Below, one piece after another: positions 46,641-59,276 of a stretch of DNA of 64,000 nucleotides. Each line of letters starts with the position of its first letter. The first letter of the stretch is position 1. Below the pieces are notes generated by a model. The model worked only from the letters and a program-made list of their open reading frames with translations, made no database searches and was not told the origin of the DNA. The DNA comes from Plectrocnemia conspersa (Eukaryota; Arthropoda; Insecta; Trichoptera; Polycentropodidae), in NCBI GenBank assembly GCA_009617715.1, contig VTFK01000328.1:1-64000 (forward strand). The letters are read 5' to 3'. The position numbers and the translations under genes are program-made.

Positions 46641-49426
46641 AGATGATTGAATAACGATACGCAGACAAGGCTACTAACACATCACGTATATATAATACAA
46701 TAACTAAACAAATTTTACGTGAATCACAATAATCCATATTTTTAAATTCACAACTCTTATTTTGACATTTTTTTTACAATTTACGAGTGAGACAAGTTTA
46801 CTGGTAACCAATATATATATTTAGCTACTAATAAATTATAATATGCTAATGAACCGTTTATTAAAAATAAATTACCAAGGCTTTTGCTATATAAATATAA
46901 ATTCGCTTATAAATTATAAAATATAATCATATTATTTTATTAACATACAGTTGCTTTATTTGATATTAAATTTAGATGTATCTAAAATTAAATAAGTATT
47001 TATATTGTAAAATGTTATGGCAATTCTAGCAAGAAAACAATTTCACTTCGTCCCGATTTTCACATTTTACATTCGACTAGCGCCGCACAAAGCCAACGTA
47101 TAAAAAACAAAGTAAAACTAGCGAATCCTTTATCAGGACCCCCCAAAGAAATGGGTTCTAGTTCCTTTGAGCCACATTTTTTTCACTGAAGACAAATCAA
47201 AGACAAATCTCTTTTGCTAGCTCCGCCGCAACTTAACGGCATGAATCACTTTCGCGACAATACAATAACAAAAAACGGCAGTTTTTGCACCTAAAGCCTT
47301 TGAACTAAGCCCCCATTTTCTATTTGTGCGTTTTATGTATATGCATAGTATGCGAAAATACTATTATATTTAATATACAAATATTAAAACTAATATAAAA
47401 GTGTTGCTCTAAGATTAAACCGAGTAATAAGTAACATATTATAAGAGTTCAGAAATAGCTATTTTATTGATAATGATAATTCCGATGGATCATTACAGAA
47501 ACAATTTTTACTTAATTTCATAATTTCACGAATAAGTATCGTGATGCAAAATTAAAACAACATCGATCTATGTCGTGCGTAGTGTTATATATTTATTGCC
47601 AGTTATAATAAAATTGATATGTTATATATAATGAAAGAAATATCATATATTTCTAGACTAGTTCAGTTTGTTGTCTAAGTAATAGATTGTATTTATCCGT
47701 TAAAACGCATTTGGCTAACGCTTTTTATGTTATAATATTTACAATAAATAGTTCTCTTTTCATATTAAGTTTTACTTGAGAAAAATGTCAAATCAAAAAT
47801 TCACATTTCTCAAGAAATTTTATAAATCATTTTTTATTACATAAAATTTAATTTGTACGAATATTTTTAGAAGGTTAACAAACACTGATATTTTTATAAC
47901 GCTGCATAAGTAAAGGCGGGTTCATGCCTAATATGCATATTTTTTTTGGAAGGTTTTAATCTGGGAATGACAAAAATTGTATACAATTTTTTAATTCTAA
48001 AACTCGCTTTATTTTTGCTTGTGCTAGATGTGTGAAAATATGCATACTTTTTCGGAAAATGTAAAGTATTTGAATGCGATTTTCTATTACTCTAACCGGC
48101 CGGCGGTTTCATCTTTGCTTTGGTGATCTAAGAACCCGCTCTGATAATAATAAATAACGCATGGGATTCGGCAGAATGCAAAATAATTTAGGGCTATGTT
48201 TCTTTTTCGATAATCCAAAATTGTTTTTGTATATTTACAGCTGCTATTGACAATTGTCTCATGATTATTATTAACAACTGAAGGGGTTTAAAAATTTTTT
48301 TAACACTTGGAAAATATACATATATAATTATAATTAAAGAGAAATTATATAATCGAAGAAACCAGACATTGATGCCGTTAATTAAATATTTACAGAATCC
48401 AGAATATTTCAACAACCGAAAAAATAATTACTTTTTTAGTTATTCCTCAAAAGCAGAAATTTAAAAAATAGAGAAAAAAATATTCCCAGATTATTTAATG
48501 GCTCGACGAATTCTAAGGACCGTTGCGACTCAGTTAAATCCATTCAAAAAATTTAAAATTTATCACTGGCACAACAATTTGAGAAAGAATTCATTTTTAG
48601 CCTTACAGAGAGTATTGTAAGAAAAGCAGCATCTTACGGATTAATGGAGAAAGAATTCAAAATATATAAATCGACGGGCAAGAGTCAAATTTAAAGCCAT
48701 GATGTTGATTAAACCAACAAAAACATAAAACGAGAGAAATTTTTTTAACAAAAAAATATGGAGGATGTTTGATTCTAATTTAGATAACATGTGTTTTTTA
48801 AAGGGTCATGTAAAGAATAATATGTAATAATGTATCTGAAATACTTTACTGTATTACATACATTTTTCATCAGTCAAAATTTGAGAAGTGAAGTCAAGAA
48901 TTCTCATTTTTCGTGTAATGAAAATGATCGAAAAATCAGAATGTTTGGTCACGGACATTAATTATTAGAAAACGTTATTATTTTTAATAAATAGGAAAGA
49001 TAAATTGGTTTGTATATATGACGATATCTTGTTAAATTCTAATATTTACTAATAGTTAATTATAAAATATGACAACAATAAACAATATATGCATATAAAA
49101 TATAATAGGAATATAAGAGAATCTAATTTAAATTTTATAACAAAAAGGTGTTTCTTTATTCTCATCAAAAATCCCATTAAATTTTTACTTTTAAGAATAC
49201 TATTATAATAAACCCAAGCCTCCTTCGTATAACATTTCCATAGCCGTACTCATTTTCTTTTATATAGCTTTATAGTATTTATTCTATGTAAATTTAAATT
49301 ACAGTATATCCTTGGTATATTATTTTAATACTAATTCCTAATACTTAATCATTGACCAGTATTTTTTAATAATTTTTTTTATACGTAACTATCAATACTT
49401 TTATAATTAGTGAATCAATTATATAT

Positions 49427-49925
49427 TAACCATTTGAGTAGTGAGTTAATTTAAACACATTTGTCAATTTGCTAATACACCTGGTGAGTTATTTTTACGT
49501 TTTTTTCTATAATTATATTTATTGTTATTATTATTTATATTGCATTTATAGTAAATTTTAGAAAAAAATCAGCGTTTCTTTTACTACTTTCATGTGTTGG
49601 TATGTTTTAATAATTTATTTTAACATTTTCTAATATTAAAAATTAGTTCATTTTTTTTACATATTTTTTATATATTTTTCGGCCTTTGTAAATTTTTTTT
49701 TGTATCAATTCAGAGGCTCTCAATATTTTTTTTATAAAATTATTATAAAATATTTTTTGTTAGGTTCATTTACTTGCCCTTTAATTTATAAAAAAAATAT
49801 TACACAAATATATTGATATTCATTTAATATTTCTTTAGTTATATATGTAAATATATAACTACCTAAGGTACCTCAAAATAGTAAAATATCGACTGCCGTA
49901 CATGTACGGCGATACCGGTCAAATT
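49427..49925 (-). mobile_element. Palindrome-ended element, family B copy 2 (inverted relative to copy 1)
   Basis: Read on the minus strand it starts with a degenerate taatttgaccgg, then the same perfect palindrome GCCGTACATGTACGGC (49895-49910), then atataactaaagaaat and a block reading tttgtcaatttgcta near the far end. The left edge in plus coordinates is ttaaccatttgagtagtgag, again TTAA followed by CCNTTTGA. That gives roughly 500 bp with inverted termini and no open frame, consistent with a piggyBac-type MITE. Confidence 0.6.
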
Positions 49926-50383
49926 ATTATGAAGTACCATACAACTTCGGATTTTTATTATGATACACTAATTAATTTTTTTGTTTTTATAATTATACTT
50001 TTCTGTCTTATATTTGCAACATAAACATATACTATATATTTTTTTTACATATCATATATTTGTTTATGTTCCAAAAATTCACCTACAATTAAGAAACACT
50101 GCTTCTTTAAACTGTAACGTAGGTTATTTGTTTTTTGGTATATTGGTATAGTCAATGTAATGAATTGAAGCTGGAAAAAGTACAACGTAAATTTCTTCGA
50201 TATTTATACTTGAAGGAATACGGGTATTATCCGTTCTTGTTTCCTAGTGCTTTTATTTTGGGAGCCCTGGGATACGTTTCTTTGTCGACTCGCAGAAGTG
50301 TTTATGTAATTAAACACTTCTGGAAATTGCTCAAGGGCATCGTAGACAATCCTTCAGTGCTCGAGCAGCTTCAAATGTGGGCT

Positions 50384-50386
50384 TGA
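50384..50386 (+). other. In-frame stop ending the LINE coding remnant
   Basis: The TGA after EQLQMWA ends the readable frame. Sequence beyond (about 50390-50560) is still compatible with LINE coding in a shifted frame (for example LLCRTPNSSLAKAIYLLN), so a frameshift as well as truncation is likely. Confidence 0.45.
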
Positions 50387-50624
50387 AGGTGGATATAGTT
50401 CTCGGTCGCGTCCACTATTTTGCCTGTTATGTAGAACTCCAAACTCTTCTCTGGCCAAGGCCATTTATCTGCTCAATTCTATCCATAGTAAATTGACATT
50501 TTCTCACTTATGGAGTTTTGGTTCAATTCGTATGGGACAAAACCTGTTGAGGTGATTTGTGTCTGTTGTTTGTCTTGTTTATATTTGTATGTATTATGTA
50601 TTGCGTGACGATGGTTATAATTTT

Positions 50625-50648
50625 AATAAATAAATAAATAAATAAATA
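50625..50648. repeat. (AATA)n tract, LINE tail
   Basis: About six tandem taaa/aata units terminate the LINE remnant. Confidence 0.85.
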
Positions 50649-51344
50649 TTGCACCATAAAACATATATGTACTATGTCTTTGAAAAATGTAAAAATGTGC
50701 CTGAACGTCGACGATAGTTTTCCAAAGTTATAATGCTAGGTTGTGATCTACATTTTCAACGCTAAAATGTTAAGTTTGATAGTTGAGCGAAAGTTTTAAA
50801 CGAACACCTTAGTTTCAAACGCTTCTTGTTCATGAAATTATATATGTGTATACATACATATATAATTTCAATTTTTTAATAAACAATATGTATTTTTATG
50901 AAAATTTCAGACTTTGAATGCCAGAAATTGCATCATCAAAGTTCGAGTGATGCAGAAAATATATTCCATTAAAATAAATTACGTTTAATATTTAAAACAT
51001 TCCCAGTTGAGTTAAAAATTATTTCATTTAATTTATAATAGATGCTTGAGAGAGAAATAAAATAAAGGTTATATCACTAACTTCTCGGTACTTTGGTTAA
51101 ACCAAATGTTACAAATTGCTCGTGTGTTATTTTACCGTCATACATGCAAATTTTCGTTCGTTATCAAAATATGATCGTGAATGCTTATACATATGTATAT
51201 GTTATTATTATATTTGAAGATTTAATATATGTTAAATCTTTAGGTCTTCATAGACTGTTTAGATAACCAATAATTATTAATCATTACAACCATATATTGA
51301 TAACATTTTTTTATTTATTACAAACGTGACTAACATTACTTGAC

Positions 51345-51385
51345 AGGTATCCCCAAGCGTCATGCTGGCCATTAAATATTTAAAA
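51345..51385 (+). repeat. Repeat family C, fragment C3
   Basis: cttgacaggtatccccaagc followed by gtcatgctggccattaaa matches the opening of family C. Similarity to C1 fades after this block. Confidence 0.5.
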
Positions 51386-51659
51386 AATATTAAATAACAA
51401 AAAAATATATGATGCCCCATAATAACACCATCCCATATATTTTGTTTCAGCTCACGTAAAACATCCTTGTTTCTGGCAAGCTCAAAGGCCCCATAATGGA
51501 TTTCTATGGCACTCTAAAATGAATAAAATATGCTATAGATAAGTAATTTGATATTATAATATATTATAATAAAATATAATATGCATATTTGAAAGGCTAG
51601 CTCAAGCAGAAGTCTTTCGTAGTAAATTGTACAGAGTACTCGTTATCATTTTACTAATA

Positions 51660-52085
51660 AAATATTAAAATATTGAAGCAACATCAGATGCTCCCAGAAA
51701 CCGTCGTTTCTCATCAAAGTTCAGGCTAGTATCCAATCACAATTATGCAGCAATCATCCAGCGTATCGCTGTAGTCGCTTCTTAAAACAGTGAAATTTGC
51801 TTGATGGGCATTGTCCAAGGTCGTATTGCATTGCAATCGGAATGTTGCGGATAAGATGATTTATTATATCTGTGACCGTTTTGCAACAAAGAAATATCTT
51901 TTTAATGACGGAGAATATTTACTGTAAGGACAAAAAAAGATTTTTTTGATTGTAACGAGGGCTTGTGTGGTCTAAATATTTTATGCCATTGTGTTGTTTC
52001 CATGTTGGTGTATGATAATTTTGGTCACAGTAAATTAACGCAAGTTTTGAGACAAAGACCGTTTCAAACTGTGTGTGTTCGTTAC
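51660..52085 (-). repeat. Repeat family A, copy A4
   Basis: Read on the minus strand it has the left end tctcaaaacttgcgttaatt and actgtgaccaaaattatcat, then cacacaagccctcgttac, the tatttctttgttgcaaaacg block and gcgatacgctggatgattgc. The last part, with the aagtcacacc terminus, is missing. The plus-strand open frame 51963-52190 falls inside and is a shadow. Confidence 0.7.
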
Positions 52086-53029
52086 AAAATGTTATTTATA
52101 AGACTGTTTGTCAGAACCATCAGATATAAAAAAGACAAACATGGATGCCAATGGTTTAAAATATGCATATTTTTAACGATTTTTGGATAAATATATCCAA
52201 GCAATGACTTGACACTTGATCACATAATCATTTACTCATATATTAACTTACAAAAACAATCGGACTGAGAGACAACTCATGAGCTCGCAAAACAACTGAC
52301 AAGAAACCAGAGACCAGAGAGACTTATTGATTAATTCAATATTAAACAGATTGAGAGAGAGAGTAATTATTGATAAGTTTATTATTAAACAGCTCTTCTA
52401 GTGTCTTAATATAATTATAATAGTGCCTCGATAATTTAATTTGATAAATATTTTTGTCACGTTTAGAGTTAATGTGTGTAGTTCACGTACACTTAAATGA
52501 ACTTTCATTACTTGAAAGACTTAAATATATAAAGTTTATACTATTGTGTCGCGGTTATTATATATAATATAAGAGTCAACGCTCTTTTATTTAACACAAT
52601 TGACATAGTTCTAATTCTACGCATGTAATTTTGATAAAAAAATAATTTAACAGGTATCTGTTTAACACATCATTGTCAAATGTTTTCTTGATAGTATTTA
52701 TGATAACTAAAATTTACATTTTTACTGAATGTTTATAGTAAAAATATATTACAAAGTTACGTAGAGTAACTAAGCCGACGATACGATACACACTTCACAC
52801 AAATATTGATTTCGAATTTTACGAATACATTTACATTTTCGAATCAAGTTTTTCTCTCAAGTATCCAACGTGAAAAACGATTCCATTCAGGGTTTTATAA
52901 CCAAATGTCAAAATTGAAATCGTAAATTCTCAATATAAAGCACCTGCCGTACAAAATCGATTTTGATTAATTTCACAGCTTTGCCTGACCAAAAAATATA
53001 TTCTCCTTAACTAAGATTGTTTGACTAAC

Positions 53030-53420
53030 AGCTCACAATATTATATTTAGTCCGTAACATTTTTATGTATTAGTTTTCAGCGCCATCCAAAGTGTCGCGA
53101 TCGAAGTTTGAAAGTTACAAGAACACTTTGCAGAGGATCTTCTAGTTTCGCGATAGACTTGCTCAAAGTTCGACTTTGGACTCGAACAAAAGGAATTAAT
53201 CTCGGCAATTACCCCACCCAGTTATTCTAAAAGCGACTACGTGCTCACCTTTCCACGGAATCAGAGTTATAAATACGAAATTGCCTTCGTACTAAATTCA
53301 TGAAAACATATGCGTCGAAAGAGCATAATTGGATCGAGTCTTGCTAGCAATAATTTATTAAACTCGGAATTATCTACGTCATTAGATACTACTGATTTGC
53401 GCTCGATTTCTCTATGTATT
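53030..53420. other. GC-richer unique island, possible regulatory element
   Basis: It is a mixed-composition block containing a caaaggaattaatctcggc / caattacccc pair of homeodomain-like cores near 53190-53215. It has no open frame of note and no similarity to the repeat families. A regulatory role is inferred. Confidence 0.3.
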
Positions 53421-54454
53421 TTATATAATTAAAGTATTTATAATAAAACAAATAGAGCTAAGAATTAAGGCTGTGTTTCTTATAGAAGCTTAAAAATTTA
53501 TGAAACTCATTATTTATGATCAAATACTTATGCCCAAATCTTTTATATTTGATTTAGTTTAATTTAGGATATGTTTTTGATTGGCTAGTAAAAATTTAGT
53601 TCAAAGCCTTCGTACTTTATTTTAACAATTTGTTTTGAATTATGCTTTAAACAATAATTAAATATTACTACATATTCTGACAGATGTATTAGTAAACATT
53701 ATGAACAAGACACGTGTTGTATGGTGCTGCGTGGTAAGTGCCCTTAAATCATCTCGAAGTCAAAACTCATGGAGATTCAAGATGACCGCTTGGCTTGACC
53801 AGAGTTGACGATCGAAGTATAAGTGATCGCTCTCTTTGGACCTAAAAATAGCCATCTGTATTGATTTAGCGTAAACTTTTATTTATTTTAAGTCGAAAGC
53901 ATCCAATAGGTTTCAAAAGAAAATTTAAGTAAAGTGCAAGTAATACTTATATATCTCAGATCTATGAAAATAGTGTCAAACAGAATTCAAAAGTACGGCA
54001 TATTTATGACTAGGGAAATGAAAGAAGATCAAAGTCGCATAGAGAGCAATACTCTCCCCCGTTACTTTGTTGTAAATAAAATCAGTAAAGGTTTCGTATA
54101 TACAAAATATTTATAGTAAATATCTTTAAAGTTTAATAAAAATTAGGATTAATTTATAATTTTTGAGAATTGTAAAACATCTAAAAAAAAATAATCGCCA
54201 GGAATACAAACTTTTAAGAAATGAGAAACACGAAAACACGTCTGTTGAGTCCAAAGCCAGAATTAGGAATAATGCAGAATGCTATGAAGCACTAAAATAA
54301 AACTCAAGTAATTGCTTAAGCTTATGATCAATGGCTCGTTAAAAATTCTGTATAAAATTCGGATGGGCTATATTTGTGTTCATAATCTGCATTATTATAA
54401 AAGTACGTATATTGTGAAGAGTTATGAAACAGACTTTTTTTTAATAAAATTCTG

Positions 54455-54520
54455 ACCATCATGACCTAACAGGTTTCCCCAATGCGTCATGATGGTTATT
54501 AAACAAACAATACTTGTCCA
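54455..54520 (+). repeat. Repeat family C, fragment C4
   Basis: gacctaacaggtttccccaa then tgcgtcatgatggttattaa and caaacaata closely follow the start of C1. The remainder of the element is absent or too diverged. Confidence 0.55.
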
Positions 54521-55084
54521 ATTAAACATTAAAAAAAACAGTTATGGTTGTATAAACAATTTGGGCATACCGTACCGTCCGTTCGGTCTCGTTTTTTAAG
54601 GAAACATTGGTCGAACACACCGTAAATTTCGTCATATAAAGCGGTAAGGGTTGCGTCTAGGATGTCGTATTCATAGACTCGCGTCCGATTACATTTCGCC
54701 AATATGTTATCAGGTTAAAAAAAAGACTATTTTTGAATCTGGCGCTTTGATAATTAATGGAATGTAATAATGTCATAAATAAATGTAATTTTCAACTTAA
54801 TTATTAAAGCTGGGTGATATTTGTTTTGAAAGATTAATTAATCGTTAATAATTATTTTATATTATGGTTTCAATAACTTAAAAGCACTAATAATATACAC
54901 AAGTTCATGTTCTTAGCATAAAAAAAATCCATAAATTAATTTTAAGAAAAAAGTACAAAAAACTTGTAAGAAATAAACGTATATCATAGACATACTCAAT
55001 TTTTTTTTTAACATACCATTTTCATGTATTATATACTCGGTTGCAATTCGTTAGATGTCAAGATGGTTGCTGTGAATTGCATAA

Positions 55085-55200
55085 AAAAATGAATTATATT
55101 TCTCGACGCGCCCCATAATGCAACGTCGCGCTACGTAATGGCAACGTCGTTCGTGAAGTGCGCCGGGCTTCGTGAAGCATTTCCCACCGTGAATGACAAT
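55085..55200. other. GC-richer island
   Basis: A short block (ctcgacgcgccccataatgc, gtgcgccgggcttcgtgaag) sits in otherwise very AT-rich DNA. No frame or repeat match was found. Nature unknown. Confidence 0.25.
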
Positions 55201-56404
55201 TTTTATATTTTTTCAGTTTTATATGTATCTATTATACAGGTTGATTAATTTAAAAATACAACTTCAAAAATATTCACACTAAAATAATATACTATTAACA
55301 AAATTATGTGTCAATGATATATCGGTTAACATTTTAACTACCAGTTTTTTAGAATACATCATTAAAATTTATTAATAATGAATATTTTCCTATTGCCTTT
55401 GATTTTTTATTTTTATTTAATAGATCAACCTGTATTGCATACGTATACTTAGTGTAAATATACGAATACCTAGCGGTGAATACGATGTGAAACTATTTTG
55501 TCACGCTATGGTTGGCATAATGGTAGTAGGGATGATGTTCAACAATGGAAAATTTAAAAAGTGCTAGAGTTCTGAAAATTTACGCTCGTGATACGTTTTC
55601 AAAGTACCTCGTTGAGATTTATGCGCACTTTAATAAAGATTATATGCGATTTAACAAAGTCACAAACTACAATGTGTGCGATTTCATCTAGATATGGTTT
55701 TGTCGCACGTATTCTAAAGCCACCATATCAGGGAAACTGATAAATTATAGTAGAATAATCTCATCTATAGTGCGATTTGTTTTTGTCATGAATCTGCACA
55801 CATATATTAAATTTGAGACGGTTATTTTAGACATGTATTATATTGTTTTTCGCATTCAATTGTGTATTGAAAAAAATCCGCCAAATACATAAAATACATC
55901 GCCATATATAGATCGAACGTCTACCTTACATGAACAAATTGAAGCCAGCAAAGTGGTTAACTTTAAATAAGATGAGCGCATGTAGACCGCAAATACCTTA
56001 CAAATACATCATTTTACAAGTAGTTAGAATGTTAATGAATAGAGAACACGCAATTTAATTTATGAACAATAACGGAAAAATGGCAAATAAAAAAGAAAAC
56101 AAGATGAATATAAAATTTGCCAAATAAACTATTTTTTTTATTGACTTTGAATATATTGTGCATCACTGAACAATAAGAAAGATAAGCTCAATATCTATAT
56201 GATTGATTCGTTTAAACTCAGTAAAGATCACTTTACATATAGGTGCTCAATATGGTTTTAATATTAGATGTGTTTCTTTGGACTCAATAAATTAAAATAC
56301 TACGAGGGTGGGTCAATAATTCCTTACAAAACAATAAAAAACACATTATTTCGGGTAGATTTGCAGCGACCACATAAATATGACATATTTTAAAGTGTGA
56401 TTTT

Positions 56405-56790
56405 TTTTAAACCATTAAACTCGCGTTAATTACTGTGACCAAAAGCGATAATTTAAGAACAATGGAGACAAACATAATAGTGTAAAGGACCACACGTAAC
56501 ATGAGTTCACAGTAAATATTCTTCGTCGTTAAGAAACGGTCACGTATATCATAAATCAATACATCCGTGACTGTTTCCGAAAAATGCAATACAACCTTGG
56601 ACGAGCAAACGTTGCTTTCTAAAGGCGTAGATGTATTTTGCCGTTCTACGAAGCGACTGTAGCGATTGGCTGGAAGATCGCTGCACATATGTGAATGGCC
56701 AGCAAGTCTTTGACCCCTAAAGTTAATAAGCCCGGGCTCTGATGAGGAGAGGCAGACGGTCAGAGAGACAGACAGTCAGAGATGTACATA
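56405..56790 (+). repeat. Repeat family A, copy A5
   Basis: It shares the left end (aaactcgcgttaattactgt, gaccaaaagcgataat), accttggacgagcaaacgtt, ggcgtagatgtattttgccg and the gcgattggctggaagatcgc block. The right third is replaced by an agac/cagagag simple repeat, and no aagtcacacc terminus is seen. The minus-strand open frame 56407-56688 is a shadow. Confidence 0.7.
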
Positions 56791-57359
56791 TTTCCATCTT
56801 ATAATAAAAACTCCAGTCTTTATTAAGTTTACACGATATTTTTACAACCTTATGCTACATTATTTATAACTATTGAAAACTTTCGCTTTCACGCGAAAAT
56901 GCGTGAACGGACTGCTTTGCAAACCACCAAAGTTACTAAAATAGAGCACTACTTCATTACTTATACAATGGTGAACCTATTTCATTACGTATACATTGGT
57001 CAACCTACGCTCATATATAAGGCAATAAAATGCAAAGAAGAAAAAAGCAGAATCTAAAAATACAACCTCGTATAACGACTTTTCCAGGTCATTACAAAAT
57101 GGTTTAAGTAACTACTAAAATAACATTATTAGTTACAGTTTTTAATTAAAGAATCAGTAACATAAAGATTAAAGTTAATCTGCAAACCAGCACATGTCAG
57201 AGTAAATAAAACATTAAGCACAAGAATCTTTAATGATACTATGACTAGATAATTGTCTACTATTAATAAAAGAAAATTATAATTTATATGCATATAATTT
57301 CAAAGCATGTACAATATGTAATATAGTACAATCCTATTTAGAACGTTAATCTAAGAAAT

Positions 57360-57790
57360 GGCGTCTACTTTTCACGCTTGAATATTATTAATATTTTTCT
57401 CTATTACTTATTCGTTCCACAATACGCGCAATATTCTCGAAAAAGACGCCTCAGACAATTTTCATTGTCATACGAAACAGTAGTGCCAAGGATTCATCTC
57501 GTCTTCGCACATCCGCCAAGATTGCATCGTAAAATATGAAGAAGAACAAGTAGACGTTCGTCTCTCACTCAATGCTCAAGAGCGCTTCGTACAATTTTCC
57601 AGATTTTCAGTTCAAACAACGACAAGCCCCACATATGTTTTCTTTTGCACGGTTATCGAGTGTGTGTGCGTTTATTTGTTTTGTTACATTTTTTCTCTCT
57701 CTCTAACCAATTCGCCCCTGTGTGGAGTGGTAATTTTCGCATTTTCCGTGCGAGTGAAGTTTGTGTCACAGCTTCGTATGGTTTCGGTAT
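57360..57790. other. Mixed-composition block, possible promoter or 5' UTR-like DNA
   Basis: It is less AT-rich than its flanks, with a pyrimidine run (tttttctctctctctaacc) near 57690 and no long frame. If the KH gene's first exon lies further right, this is within its intron. Nothing decides its role. Confidence 0.25.
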
Positions 57791-58951
57791 AAGCTAGACA
57801 AGGATTGAATGTATATATTATATAATACATCCGGAAAATTGTACAGCTGTATTTCAGATAAATTAACTTTGCAACGTATTTTAAACAAAATGTGTTTTAG
57901 TTTAAATGAATTTTAATATTTGGAAAATTAAGAAAACAGCTGTGTAAAAATCTTGATGTAAATTGATTTTTATTTTTAAAAACACAACTAAAACAGCTAT
58001 TTATTTTTAATAAATTTGATTTAGATAATCTATTATGATATATTACATACCAATTCATATAAACAATAAAAATATGAATTTTTAAGGTATATTTATTGCT
58101 TAAAAATCTGCATCATAACGAGTGCAATGTGTAAGGATAAAGAAAGCTCAAAAAATATTTTTTATTTACCTGCAAATAGGTTTTTTATACATAAGACAAC
58201 GCTAGTAGCGTATAGGATTTAAGAAGTGGTGTTCATAACTGTCACTTAAATATACCAATTATGTCGTTTTTCTTACACGTTTTACGCCTGTCAAATGACA
58301 GTTTAGAGCAGCATATAATCTCACTATCACCTCTACTGCTGAAAATGTATTCCAACATAATTTCACTGAAATGCTAGTAAAAATATATTTTTACATATGT
58401 ACATAAATACAATTAAATATGAACACAAAAGCATTTTTGATTAAAAAAAACTTTTAAATTCTATACTTAATAGAGTTTCAATTTATATGATCTAGAAAAG
58501 TACTGAGAATCATAGTACTTATTTAGTCTCTCATAATAAATAATAATCCATTATATATTCTCGCTTAGGTTTACGTGTTACATTATATAAAAAAAATAAG
58601 TCTATACTTTTTTTTTATTATACCGCTCACGTATAATTCTAGTAAAATACTACTCATCGCGGAAACCGTTCAGGCTTGCCTGAATTTCCTAGCATTTTCA
58701 CCGTTTTTTCTTTTCAGCGATTCTCAGTCAGGGCCGGCTGGGGCTGAAAACGTGAAAGGCCGCATCGGGACTAATTAAACGCGTGTCTGGCGTGAAATAC
58801 GCCCAGCACACGACTTGAATAAAATCTTTTAATTTAATTGATGACCAAAATGGCCGAATCAAAAAAAAAACGTAATATAATCAAATTTTAGCATTTTTAA
58901 TTATTATTGTCATTGCAAAGAATTTCAAACCCTACTTGCAATTGAAACATT

Positions 58952-59005
58952 ATTTCAAAGAAACAAACCTAAAATATTTTTTTTTTGAGTTTGTTTCTTT
59001 GAAAT
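58952..59005. repeat. Perfect 17-bp inverted repeat
   Basis: atttcaaagaaacaaac (58952-58968) and its exact complement (58989-59005) flank a 20-nt loop. This may be a small foldback element or a chance hairpin. Confidence 0.8.
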
Positions 59006-59276
59006 GAGTTTTCTTGTGATTGTTATGGTATGAATTTGACTGAAAAAGTCGATGTCAGGCATTTTTTTATGTTTAATTATATTTTTTTAAACATTTATGA
59101 TTATCTAATAAAACATAATAAAAAATGCTTTTATTAACTATAGTTGCCGAATTTTCTTTAAGACAGTTGTAAGTTGCTCACATGGTAAATTTTCTGCCAT
59201 CGTTAATTTTGGAGCCCAAAGAATGGGAGTCTAGTTATGTTCCAATCAAAGATCGAAGTCTCCGTTTCGTATCGAT

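Larger units (their letters stand above)
50100..50650 (+). mobile_element. 5'-truncated non-LTR retrotransposon (LINE), 3' end
   Basis: The frame at 50135-50386 reads KLEKVQRKFLRYLYLKEYG, then a LGALGYVSLSTRR segment, then VIKHFWKLLKGIVDNPSVLE. This is the carboxy-terminal pattern after reverse transcriptase in Jockey/CR1-type LINEs (VQRRFLRYL ... LSLRRR ... FLYKLLNG.ID.P.LL). The frame is interrupted by a TGA at 50384-50386. The element ends in (AATA)n at 50625-50648, the usual LINE tail. It is a dead copy. Confidence 0.75.
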
